Below, in pieces: positions 15,867-29,000 of a stretch of 64,000 bases of DNA (the stretch's first letter is position 1; each line of letters begins with the position of its first letter). The notes under the pieces were generated by a model. The model saw only the letters and a list, made by a program, of their open reading frames with translations, searched no databases and was not told where the DNA came from. The position numbers and the translations under genes were made by a program. Origin of the DNA: Whitmania pigra (taxonomy: Eukaryota > Annelida > Clitellata > Hirudinida > Haemopidae); NCBI GenBank assembly GCA_021613335.1, contig JAJTWR010000332.1, positions 920,001 to 984,000 of the forward strand, written 5' to 3'.

Positions 15867-16664
15867 CATTTTATCTCGAAAGGAGTATCGATTTGAAGCG
15901 TTTTTCTCCAAAATGATTGAACATCGATAAATTTAACAAGAAATTGCTAGCTCGAATATCTGGGTGATCGTAGCATGAGGCTGATTGCATTTCGACCAAT
16001 CTTCATCGTCAGTTTTGTGGATGTTCTAAACCCCTCTTAAAATGACGTAGACTTGTGGTTGAAAAATAGAATTTTGGTTATTATTAAGAGAGAAAGTTAT
16101 TTTATACTCTTGCTTCACTTTTATAATAAATTCGTGTCGAGTGACTGGCGAGTCGCTAATTGTAATTACTAGTTTTTGAAATACTACTTTTAAATATTTT
16201 CTATTATTCTACAGCATTCAGGATGACATTCATTTTCGTCTCAGTCACGTTTTGAACACACATGATATTAACTTTAATAAAATTATTACCATATTTTATT
16301 AATATTATTATTAAGTAACAACTATGATAAAACAGACGCCACGAGTCCAACTTTTCCCCACTACATTTCGTAGTTAAGATTAAGTGAAATATTTATGAGA
16401 TGTTTGAATATTCAATGATTCAAAATTGAGTGAATAATCAATGATTCAAAATAAAATATTATAATAATAAAGAAATAATTTGCATTTGGTAAAAACAAAA
16501 ATACACCAGCAAAACATTTGGCTTCCGAACATATCAAGCTCTTGGTTATGTTCCTAATTCAAGAAATTTTAGAATTATGCTGATCACTTTGCTCTTGGAT
16601 GCATTGTTAAATTTGAAACAAATGCATTTTTCAGAACAGGCATGATAACATGTTTAAATTATGT

Positions 16665-19462
16665 TCAGAAGGATGCTTGTCGACCTCGGGCAACGTCTTT
16701 AAGGATGCTCAGATCGGCAGCATACACATCGAGATTGGAATGGATTCTCTCCCAGGAAATGGAATTGCCGTCCACATGAGGCTGGCAAGAATAATCGAAT
16801 AATGAGTAATCAATGCAAAGGATATTCCAAATGTTTACAACTTATCTTACCATTTATTCAACTAGCAAACAAATTTGTCCTTAAAAAAAAACCAAAATTT
16901 CATTGACTTACCAACGACTTCTCATTCAGGACAGATCCGTCGTCGTCATGGAATGAAACTCCAGAGTATTCCAACCAGGCGTTATCGGTGTTACGCGGGT
17001 CGTCATAGTAACCGGGACGGAGTTCCATGCTGCTACTTCCATCGCTGGACAGCCACGCTGGTAGCGCGGAATGGCAAGTCTTGTCTACGTAGTCGCTTAT
17101 GCAATCCCAGGCGGCATGACCGTCGTGATAGAGAAGCTGCATTTATATTTAATGACGTAACTTAGAAATCATTCAGAATACTGCTTTGTTTACTAATCAT
17201 GTAGTTATGAAATGGACGTTAATAAACTACTAACCACCAACCTACCTTGTTTACTTTGATAACTGTCGTGTTAATTACTTAGAGACACGTCAACACATTG
17301 TTATTTATTTGATTATAGTCCGTTGCATAACTGAGATGATTTGGAAACTTCTATTCAACACATTGTTTTGAGAGGAACGTATTTATACCTCAGGTATGGC
17401 CTTCTTCTTTGAACCACATGGACCTGGCACAGCCAAGAAAGAAAGATATTTGGAAGGTTTCGAAGATCTGTTGGAGTCTTGGCACCATCTGTAAAGTTTG
17501 AGGATAATCAGCAATAATAAGATAACATAGATGTAACACTACGTAGGGCGTGCAGGTTTGCCGAATGGGTAGCATTCCTTCATGTGGCTATAAAAACAAC
17601 AGTCATTGTGTGTTGAGTTTGCAACCCAGTCTGCACTTTCAGGGATCGCACTCGGACAGGGGCGCTATATAAATGGTGGATCGATTAAGAAGTGCCTTTA
17701 CATCCTACCCGGAAGCTTAAGACATTAAAAAAATCGACCAAATACAAAAACGAATATAATATAATACATAATATACTTGCAGATTCCAGCAGTGCATCAT
17801 AGCATATTAGCCAACAATTTCATGGCTTAGCTGCATCTTATATCATATCACATACCTCGTTAGGACCACCTTGTAAATTGGATTTGGACCCCATCTTCGC
17901 AATATTCCTCTGCCTCTTAAGCCAGTTCTTCCTTTTGGATTGATGGGGTATCCCTCTTTTATCTCGTACTCACCGAGATAGCTTTTCCTGGAAAACTTTC
18001 TCATGATGTCCATGGTATTAAATACTACACCAACAGGTCTGCATGTAGTAACAATTTGATCTATTTTTAGTTGCATTAAAGTTATTACTTCAAGTGCATT
18101 TAACATTATCAAACCATTGTCACAAAAGTAAAAGTAAAATTCTACAAACGTTTTTTCATCATAGTTCTCCGACATTACTGCCCTTGAAGTGTACTCTTGA
18201 GGTTTGTAAGTTGGATAATTGACCTGTTAATAATAATCATCTTCACCATCTCTGAAATTCTTGGCAATCATCATCATCACAACAATTACTATCATCTTAA
18301 ATTACTTACACTGAAGAGAACTTTATTGTCGGGTACTGGCGATCGTATAATAACTGAGGTTTGTTCATGATCGATTTCAAATTCAAATTCAGTTTCTTGT
18401 GGATAGAGGGCACACCTGGAATACTTGTGCAGCTTCATCTCAACCTTAAACCTCTCCATCTCACCTTCTTTCTTCTTTCTTATTTCTTCCTGTCTCTCCA
18501 AATGGTCTGTGGAAATAACAGACGTGGTTAAGTGATACTGCTATTCCACACTAATTAATTTCATCATTATTTCGAGATGAACATTACCAGTGGTAATTCC
18601 TGAAGCATTATAAAATTACACATTAAATGATATACTAAAAGGACATAAGCAACTAGCTCAAGCAAACAATTTAAAGTATCGCCAACAAAAACAAACGTCC
18701 AGAAGTTGTTACCTTTCTTCCTGGCTTCATCTACATCGGTGATGTCCTCAGGTAGTGCTTGCTGAACCTTCAAGTGTTTCATGAGAAGCACCAGAGCCTG
18801 AGAGTTTCTCTTCAACTGCACACAAGTTGACAAAGATTTTATTTTACTGAACTGAAGAAATAAAGATTGTCTTTAAATTGATAAACACTCCTTAGAAGGT
18901 AATTGTTCATATTATTACTTACAAATTGTTCATGTTTGTATTCAAATGATTTTCACTTCACCTGCTCTTCGATGAACGAAAACCTTTCTTCGAGCATTGG
19001 AGGAAGTTTCGGTTGAACGACGCTCGTGAAGTTGGTCGTGTGTGACAGCATGTTGCTCTCTGCCAGTTGATCCAACTTGAACATAATATCATCCGACCTG
19101 TTAAAAGCAAAGCGTTTATTGTTATCGTTTCGGAAATAAAGTTATGTTGTACTTTACAGATTGTCTATCACCAGTTTTATCTTAATCGGTTAGATGTTTT
19201 CTAAGTAACTATTTAACATGTAAAAGTTAAGTTGTTTTCATTACTTCTTGAAGGTTTCTTTGACCTGTTTCTCCATGGTTGACTCATCATTTGATTCAGT
19301 CCTAAGCAAATATTCCTCTGCATAAATGTTCTCCCAGTTCATCAAATCCTTCTCTTCCATTTTGTTCAGCTTCATTCCTAAAGTAACAACTTTATGTTAC
19401 AAATTAATAGCGATGATGATGATGATGATGACGACGACGACTACGACGACGATGACGATGAC

Positions 19463-19495
<33 letters not shown>

Positions 19496-22400
19496 AAAAC
19501 TTATTTACGCAATACAGACATTAATGAATCAGTTATAGTAAGAATAAATTAGGTTATGAAGTAAATGAAATGTCAAGAGATGTCAGCAGTTGTCAACAGT
19601 TGTTATGCTTTTGAAAAGCCAAGTGAAACTCCAAAATTAAAAAGCAGTTGCAATAAAGAGAGATAAATAACTTACTGAACCCAAGCTTAGTGGACTGCTC
19701 TTTGACACAACACCTTTCTATGACGAGGTACCTCAGGGCCTGATAGAGATGACCAATGATGATCAGTGGAGGTGGCCAAATGGGGCGACTCTCAAATTCC
19801 TAATGTCACATTTTACGTAAGACATTTAGATATTATGTGTAAAAATAAATTTAACAATTTAAATTTCTCATTTAGGAAGAGATATATAATATGAATAATT
19901 ACATCTAATTATGTAGTCTTGTTAGCACGCATACCTCTTTCTCAAACTATTTATTAGAAAGACGGTTCAGATTAACAACTATTAATAATTAATAACACAA
20001 TAAATGCATCAGAAACATGGTATAAAATCCTTGTATGTAGAATCTACCTGGATTAGATGATATCTTTGCATCTTCCAAACAATATTTGTCTGACCTTGGA
20101 TTGTGGCAAAAGTGTTGCTAAAATACAGCAATCAAATCCAATTAAATTTATTATTTTCTAAATTTAATCGAATGACACTAAAGCAAAATAATTTCCTCAA
20201 CTTTCAGATTAAAAAATGTTTAAAAGAGATGCAACTGGAAGTAAAATCTGCATCTCAGCAACCTAAACATGGCGATGAGGAGGTTGAGCATCATGACGTT
20301 CGTGATGAGTGCATACACGGCGAGGAGGATTGGAACGATCCACTCGTTGGCAGGACAGTTTTCCTCCTTCCCGTAGCACTGGTGGACATCGTCCAATTCG
20401 TAGCCGTAAACGGCACATTGTTCGGCGGTGCAGGTGGCATTGCTGTTAAAACACTGTTGCGAAGATTGGGACAAGAAGTCACTTTCCATCTTGCATTCTT
20501 TCCCTGTTTTTGATTGCAATGAATAAAGTTGATTACTTATTATTTTGTTTTTAATTACAGAAATTTTATTCAACAAAATAGATTACACACAAACATTAAA
20601 GCCACAAACCAAACTAAAATAAAATAACTCAATGCGCACCTCCTTAAGGCTGACCCTCAATAACAGTTATGTTTATAAATGTAATATTAATATTTCCATA
20701 AATACTATTTATTAAAATAATATCAATATTTCTAATAATGATTTTTTGATATGTGACCCAATGTAATAAACATTCTTTATTAATTAAAACATTTTAACAA
20801 AATTTAAAATCATGTTTTATCTAGGTTCAGGAAGGTTATTCACCTGATACGAGATCGATGTTCATTTCTCCGTAAACGCTCCACCATGCATCGCTCAAGA
20901 CATCCTTGGCAAGATGAATATTTAGCGGTTGATTAGGAAACAAAATGACCTGAGACGTGATGCCGTAAGAGGAAATGAAGACCATGATGATGATGACGAA
21001 GTAGAACAGGTCCACCATCTACGAGCAACAGGTTGTTGTGAAACATTAGAAGACCAAGATTAATTATTCTGTCAAATCAAACTTTAAGAAAATGTAAATA
21101 AATTTGAATATCATGAATTCCAACAAAATTATTTCAACTACCTGGATTAAAATTTCAACCACTCCATCTACATTCATTCTGCTTCGTCATTCACTCACCA
21201 TCTGCTTGATCATAACCAGCTTCGGTCCAAGCTGTTGGTGGACGGAGAACATGTGGAGAACCCTCAGAAAGAACATCATCAGGTTGAAGGCCAGGATGAT
21301 TCGAGCGGTGTAGAAACACATTTTGCAACTAGACGGCGGCACGAACCTAAGCCCCAGACCCAAGTAAAAGGTCAAAATGGCCACCAAATCCGCCATATTC
21401 CAGGGGTCAGAAACGTAATTCACCAATTTTTGTTTCGTTGCCGAAGATTCCGTCACGAGAAACTGTTGAAAATAAAGTTTTGCTGAATAACTGGAAAATA
21501 ATGCAAGTTTAATCTAGTAAATATTAATTTGATAGAGAATGTTCGTTAAAATTTAACAAAATCATTTATATATTTACCTGCCGAAATTCTTCGAGCAAGA
21601 ATGTGGATATCCAAGCAATCAACACCATCTCTTTTATGTGTATCGTGGGCATTTTGTCGGTTATCGGATAAAAGTCAGTCAGAAGGATGACCCCATAGAG
21701 AAGCAGAAATGCAAAAAAGGACATCTGTTGTGATTAATAAAGACATGTGAATGCTGATGATGGTGATAAAGTTTTAGTCGACAGAACTTACACTGTTGTA
21801 ACAGAACGTGGTGAACGGAGCCTTAAGGAACGCTTCCAATTGGTCCCAGTATCGGAAGAAAAAGTTTTTCTCTTTCCTTTCTGAATGCTTGTATTCTTTC
21901 AACAACACACTGTTTCACAATCATTATCATTAAAATTTTAGCCAAATTCGAGTAATAAACATGAACATATTCACCATTTAATATTTAATTATTTATTCGA
22001 GCTGTCCACTATTAATACGTTATTAAAGTTAGCAACACTAACTGAGCATTTTCCAGGTTCTGCTTGTGTCTTGTCTCAGGCGTCTTTGATTTTTTTCTAA
22101 TCAAAAACTAAAATGTATGAAAAAGAAAAAATTTATTACCAGAAAATATTATCAATCTATTTAAAAAAATTGTCTAACATTCATAATTAATTAATAATTT
22201 TAAATACATTTAAATTAAAATTAATTGTATTCAGATATCATCTATAAACCAATTTGATTAAATGTGGCTTTAAAAATGAAACATAAAAGTGTTGTGAAAT
22301 TTAAAAATGTAAACGTCAACAATCCTTCACCTTCCTCACTGATCTGCTCCTTTTCCCGTCCGTTTGACTCTTCTGTTCGATTTCCTTCTGTCTGAACCTG

Positions 22401-25400
22401 AGCAGGAATGGGGAGCAAATGGGCAGGAAGAGAGCAAGGAGAATCTTGAGGGATTTTAATTAATAAATCAAAAATTATTAAAATTTTATTAATAGGTTTG
22501 TGAATATTGAAATCTAAACGAATGGTAACCAACCCGAAAATAGGAATTGTCGTCGCTCAGTCTGTCTGTCCAAATGTTGGTGAGAAGATTTTGGCAGGCA
22601 GGGTGAGCCACGAATTCTTTGTTGTCAGCTTCTACCTGTGGAGTTTCTAACGTGTTGTTAAGTTGTTTACATCGCGATATCACATTTTCAGTGTTAGGCT
22701 CTTTCATTATTATTACCTAATAATAATAATCATCATTGTTATAAATATTATATATTGTTATAATTATTATTATATAATTAATAATTTGTAAGTATTATTT
22801 ATGTTATTATTATTACTACTAGTTATAATATTAAGTTTATTTGTATAGCGCCATAAGCGCTCAAACGTTTGTACAGCGCCTCATCCAAGGGGCGCTTTAT
22901 GGCGGTGCAAGTTTCGAACACTACGCGTAGCAACTGTTGCTTTTACCGTCGTTCGCAGGCACGCTATTTGATCCTCTGAGCTAACTTGCATTTGTAACCA
23001 GATATATCGGCATCTTCAGTATCATTAAATTAATGTCCATTGTGGTCGTCGTCGTCGTCGTCATCATCATCATAATCACAATGATCATCATCATCACCAT
23101 CATCATGATGGCTAAATAGTTATGCTCGTGTCGATCGTGATTGAAGTCCTTACCGCCATCTTGAGTACTGTTGTATCGCCAAAACTGCCCATTTGTCTGA
23201 CGAGCAAGAGGGTGGCCTTCGTCTGGTCGGTCATGTAACATTCATTCAGAACACCCAGTGCCAGGTTACCGAAAAATCTGCATTAATTGAATTAATTTAT
23301 TTAATTAACTGAATTGACTGAATTGACAGAATCGATTATGCATATGAAGAGAAACGGAATTTTTGAAATTCGATAAATAAATTGAAAATCTCTAATGCAC
23401 TCAGTTGTGTCTACAACAATGTTAAAAAAAATAAATTGGATGAAGACGATGGTGGTGGTTGTGATGATGATGATGACTCACTCGGTTTGACTGTGGAGCT
23501 CAACGGCGAATTCCGAGTCCTGTTCTTTTTCATGAAGAGATTTGAGAATGTGTTGAGCCGTCAGGGCTATCGCAATGTCTTCCTAGTGAATGAAATATTA
23601 TTCAATAATTTATTACAAATGCTCGTCAACATCACTAATCAATTGATATAAAACGTGCTACTGTTAAGCATTGTTATGATCGTTATAAGACTTTATTTCC
23701 ATTTCGTTAGTCACCTTGCCAATATCCCAGAACACCAGCGACATCTCCTTCAAGTGAACCAAGACGCACCAGATGAAGAGGATGTTGGCAGGATCTTCAA
23801 ATTCGGGAGGTGGGCATTTGACGGCTGTTGGAAGAAGAACCAATTAATTATGAAGTTAAGCAAATACTTTTATTGTAACATTTTATTAAAGAGATCGATC
23901 ATCATTTCCACATACATTTAATGATTAACCCACAAACAAGTCTCTAAACCTGCATGGCTGTCGTAAAGATAAAGATGCGATTTTAGGTTGAAGATGCTTC
24001 CCGATCCCATGAACTGTCTCGATCCTTTGGAACTTTTTTCAAAGCTACTTTTTACGTCCAAGTAGTCTCGTGAACTGACGTCTTTGTAAGGAGACTTGCA
24101 AAATGTCGGTTCATAATAATGTCCCACTAGTGACTTGATGAACTCCCCAACATGCCTCAGTGTTACGTAACCATTATCTACTGAGTGGACCTTTTATAAT
24201 TAAAGAATTATTCACGAATATTCAGAGCTGGAAGAAATGAGGAAATGAAGATTTAAAAGTGCAACCTGAGCCAGCTTTTTTAAATGTTTGCATCGGTCTT
24301 CTGTTAGTCTCTGTTGTCATGAATAAAAATGTTTAATATAATCAATAAAAGTGTTTCTGGAAAAATTCATTTAAATTGCTGATTGTTGTTATTTTAACAA
24401 ATTAAATAAAAAGAAAACATTTGCAAATCTTTTGGTAGTTTGATATTGAGATTGTATTTATATTATCTTTTAACATAATTAAATATAAATAATGTTACAT
24501 CATTACAAAAAAACAACATCATCAAGAACAGCAAACCTCATTGTAAAGTTGTAGGACTCTTCTCACAGTAACAAACTCTTTGAGACTTACACCTTTTGAG
24601 ATGAGCAGCTTGACAAAATCAACTTTGTTTTGTATTATGGCTTTGTATAAAAGGTCGTACAAGTCTTCAGGCTGCAATGGCAAACACGAACAAATTATAA
24701 CAAAAAGCATGGCTTATGAGGCTCAAGAAGAGTATTCTCGTGGATAGAGTGGTGGATTCATAAGATTACCAAAGATCGCAGATGATATAAATAAAGTTTT
24801 TAATATTTCATGAGAATAAATGTCAAAAGTACTTCAAAAATGGCTTCATCTGTGAAAATCTGTTCTCTGGCAACATCTGCTCTGTTCCACGCCAAAGCGA
24901 GTTTCAACCGATCGATCCTCTTACCCTTGTTGGCTAATTAATCAGGATTTATTAAATTAATAAAGATTTACGAGATTATTGAAATGTACTCAATAAATAT
25001 GATAAGTTATTGTGAGTCTGATCGGAGTACTTGTATTGCTAATAGTTTTAAGTTTAATTTACGTAATCGTAGACATCCAAATGTTGACAAATAATTTAAT
25101 GCTGATAATGACTATTAAATGACGTTAAATACAATTGACTGACACTTCAGAAGTAACTTGAGGATGGTGATGTCAATGTCACAGGCAGAATCCTTTCCGT
25201 CGAGTTTGAAGACGGTCATGAAGTCTCGATTGTTGATACAGCATCGAATGTTATCCAGACATCTAAGAATATAACTTATCAATTACCGTTGTTAAATTAT
25301 TGCGATTAATAAATTATTAATTATTATCACTGCTTGTCGATTATTTAAGAATAAGCGCAAGAATCATGTTTCATTTTTAAATTTTTATTGGTTTCATCAT

Positions 25401-25687
25401 CATTACTGTACAGCAATATTTGGTGTTACTGATATTACTTGTATAATACAATTATTAATTAACCAGCAATTATGCCAATGTAACTGTTACTGTTATTGCT
25501 ATTATGAATATTAGTAATATTTGTTAATAGGTTTTATTGAAATCATCTAATTCATTCGACTTACTTCTCTAATGCTTCTGGAGTTTTTGGATTCAATTCG
25601 TTCGTTATCTTTTCCTTTAGTTCTTTTTCTAACCAATCTTCCATTATGGAGATGAACCTGCGAATGAATTTTAAGTATTCGGCATGG

Positions 25688-25740
<53 letters not shown>

Positions 25741-25761
25741 TCATCATCATCATCATCATCA

Positions 25762-25799
<38 letters not shown>

Positions 25800-25800
25800 G

Positions 25801-25865
<65 letters not shown>

Positions 25866-25897
25866 CCATCACCATCATCATCATCATCATCATCATC

Positions 25898-25972
<75 letters not shown>

Positions 25973-26012
25973 TATCATCATCATCATCATCACCACCACC
26001 ACCACCACCACC

Positions 26013-26080
<68 letters not shown>

Positions 26081-29000
26081 GAATTTGCTTGGCACAATTC
26101 CTCTCAATTCGGAAGGAAATGTCAATTTTTTCATTCACTTTAATTCTTAATTCCATTACAATCGTAATCATTATCATCATCCGAAATAATTGTAATTCAT
26201 CAACATACTGTTTATGTTTCTTTCCCAACTGGTCTTCAGCATAGATGACTTCCTGTATGGCGTTGTTGTACGCATGCGCCAAAATATCTGCTGCTCGACC
26301 TGAACCCTGAAAAATCATTCAGATATTGTCAAATAAGTTAAGTGCTGACTTCAATGAACTTGCAATAATAGAATAACAATAATTAACATTTTAAGATCAA
26401 AATTTTTAATATCCCTGATGCTGATTCTCATTAATCATTGAGATTAAAATCAAATTTCCTCCTGCATCATTCTCTTTTATCTAGCGTCATTTTAATTTAT
26501 TAATTAAGTCGTATACCCAGATTATTTCACTATAGCATTGAACTATCATTGAATAGACTTAAAACTTTAACAAGAATGCATAAATACCGCAAAGATTTCA
26601 TTCACCTGGACAATGATTGCAGGAGTTCCGCAGGAAATAGCATTTTTGACAGTTTCTATTGTATTTGGACCTCCTTCCAACACCACACAAACCACTGGAA
26701 CGGTTACGGCTTCATAACTGTCTGCAAGCACATCGATTTCGTCAATGATGAATCATTAATTGCAAGGCACTAGCAAAATATTTATCCAAACATAACATGC
26801 ATGCCACCTCCAAACTTAATGCCACTCAATAATCGCTACAATAAATGTTTCATTTAATGATCTTTTTTAATGAGAATCACAAAGTTGTTCCTTGCAATAA
26901 CTAATAGAACCATTTGTGAATTTATGTTCCCAGAACAAATAAACTTTTAAACCAGTAATTGTTAATAATTGTTTTTATAGTAAATCAGTTTATGTTGTAG
27001 TCTTTGCTTTTGGCTGTGGTCTGAGTTTCACAACCCTTTGGGTTCTTACTTTCCAAAATGTGTCCTTAAAATACCAGAAAAATAAAAGAAATAAAAATTC
27101 CATTGATCATTTGTCAGCTGTTGAATTCCAACTCAAATTTCATTCTCTGCTTATCACCATCTCCCTCTTGTCAATCAACAACAACTTGGCATTTTGATGA
27201 AATTCTAGGTCACCAAGTTTCACGTTGCACAATTAACATACCGATTAATCATTATAGAAATCTTAATCTTAAGCAACTATAACTTTTTCAAATTTTATAA
27301 TTTAATTATTAATAAATGTTCTTTTTGTATGGCTCCATAGGTACATCATCATATTAGGCACATATCTCAAGTTTCTGAAGCTATATTTAAAGTTTGGAAG
27401 AAGTAAGTTTTCAAAGAAAGGCATTCCAGAAGGCAGACGTAAAATAAAGAAGCAGACATAAAGCATGGAAACTCTTGGTTAACTGGCTGCTTTTGTTGGG
27501 GTAACGATTGAAACAGGAGATAAGGAGAAAAGAAAGAGGCGGAATGAAATAATTCAAAAAATATTTCAATGATCACATAATGATATTGATTTTATTATCA
27601 AATGATCCCAGTAAAGTCAGCATCAACATCATCTTAATGAAACAAGCAATAAATAATTAAATAACATTTACAATAGTCACATGATGTTCCCAATTTTAAT
27701 ATCAAATCATCCCAGATAATTACCACCACCATCATCATTATCATCATCAGTTCAATTTTTTGCCCCTCGTTTCAGATTGCATCCCATTACATATCTTTCA
27801 TATTCACATAAAGCAGGATTTTTCTGTGAAAGTCGTTAACAATTGTAATGAGGGAGAAAATTGCAGAAATATTGACTTTTTAAATATTTAAAAGTGAAAG
27901 CACAAAAATACTGCCGTCGACATCGGAGTGTAGGTTGGTCGAATGGATTACGTTCTGCATATGGCAGTGATGGCAAAAGTCCTAACCCAGCAAGCACTGC
28001 CGCAAAAGCCTTTGAGAAGGAGCACTATACAAATGGTTATAAGAAGCGCCTCTGACGATAACGCTATATAAATTAAGTAACAATTACAAACGACGAAGGA
28101 CTTAAACGAAATGATTGCTTTAAAATGTGACCAAAAAATGATGACAAATGGATCGTTTGAATGAACGCGCGTGTCGGTCGTAAACAAACACATCAAACAT
28201 ACCTCGTTCGCTACCGGTGGGCGAATTGGAAATGGCCCTTTCCAGCTCCGAACGGAGACCAATTTCCATGCCGTACATTCCAGACGTGCCATCGTCGGCT
28301 AAAATGAAATGGGTGTGGTTTGGATCGAGAGGGCAGTCCCTGCCACTGAGGTTGCTGGAGGCAACGGACGTGTAGTTAGCCGGCCAACAGCCGGTTCTTG
28401 AAACCAGGTTTTCACGGTTTTGCACGCAGCCCCAACAAGCCACTCCGATGGTGGTGATAATGTTTTTGCTTCCGTGCTTCAGAGTGTAGTCCCTGACCGC
28501 TTCACCTACGTGTTTCATGACGCCTGCGTTCATTCCGCCCGTCACAATCCAGGCACCTGAAGTAGCAATGATGTTTTGAATTTTATTGGAAACAAACTAG
28601 TGTGTGTTATAATGTGTTATTCGATTTTGATAACTACATGTAACATATTTTAAAATATATTCAGTATCATGATACCACTTAAGTCACCATAGATCATTAG
28701 GACGTTAGGCACAATTTCGATCATTTCAATCATAACCTGTAGACTGGGCAGCTTTGATGAAACCTTGTCTGAAAACCTCTTTTAACCTCGGTTTCATGGT
28801 AAAGTTCTGTGCTCCTCCAGTAACTGAGATGAGCAGATTTGGTCTTTCCATCTTCCAGTGGTAGTACATGAGATCCAGAATAGTTGAAGGTTCAGTGAAT
28901 TTGGACACCCTGATGTACTAAGAAATTTTATAAAGTTCACCACTGATTGATCATGCTGAATAATAATAATAACAATAACAATAATAATAATAATAATAAT

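Larger units (their letters stand above)
16665..19799 (-). other. TRPM exon block 3: post-S6, coiled coil and NUDT9-H tail with degenerate Nudix box
   Basis: Exons: 19676-19799 (RPIWPPPLIIIGHL), 19245-19377, 18962-19097, 18713-18815, 18310-18506, 18150-18223, 17856-18038, 17389-17488, 16912-17136, 16665-16781 (TGA at 16667-16665). NUDT9-H landmarks: EYEIKEGYPINPKGRTGLRG, WGPNPIYKVVLTRW, KKKAIPE (for A(I/L)PGG), YYDDPRNTDNAWLE and ISWERIHSNLDVYAADL. Between AIPE and the PGYYDDPRNTDNAW motif there are about 40 residues (LLYHDGHAAWDCISDYVDKT and so on). This is the right length for the Nudix-box segment, but it lacks the GG...GE...REFxEE residues. Catalysis is therefore predicted lost unless an exon was missed; none is visible in 17137-17388. 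Confidence 0.85.

Noticed and set aside
25646..26318. Ser/His/Asp/Gly-run proteins, including one joined to a TRPM exon frame
   Set aside because: The (TCA)n array is intronic. The real exon is 26209-26306, and the long frame only reads through its donor into the repeat.
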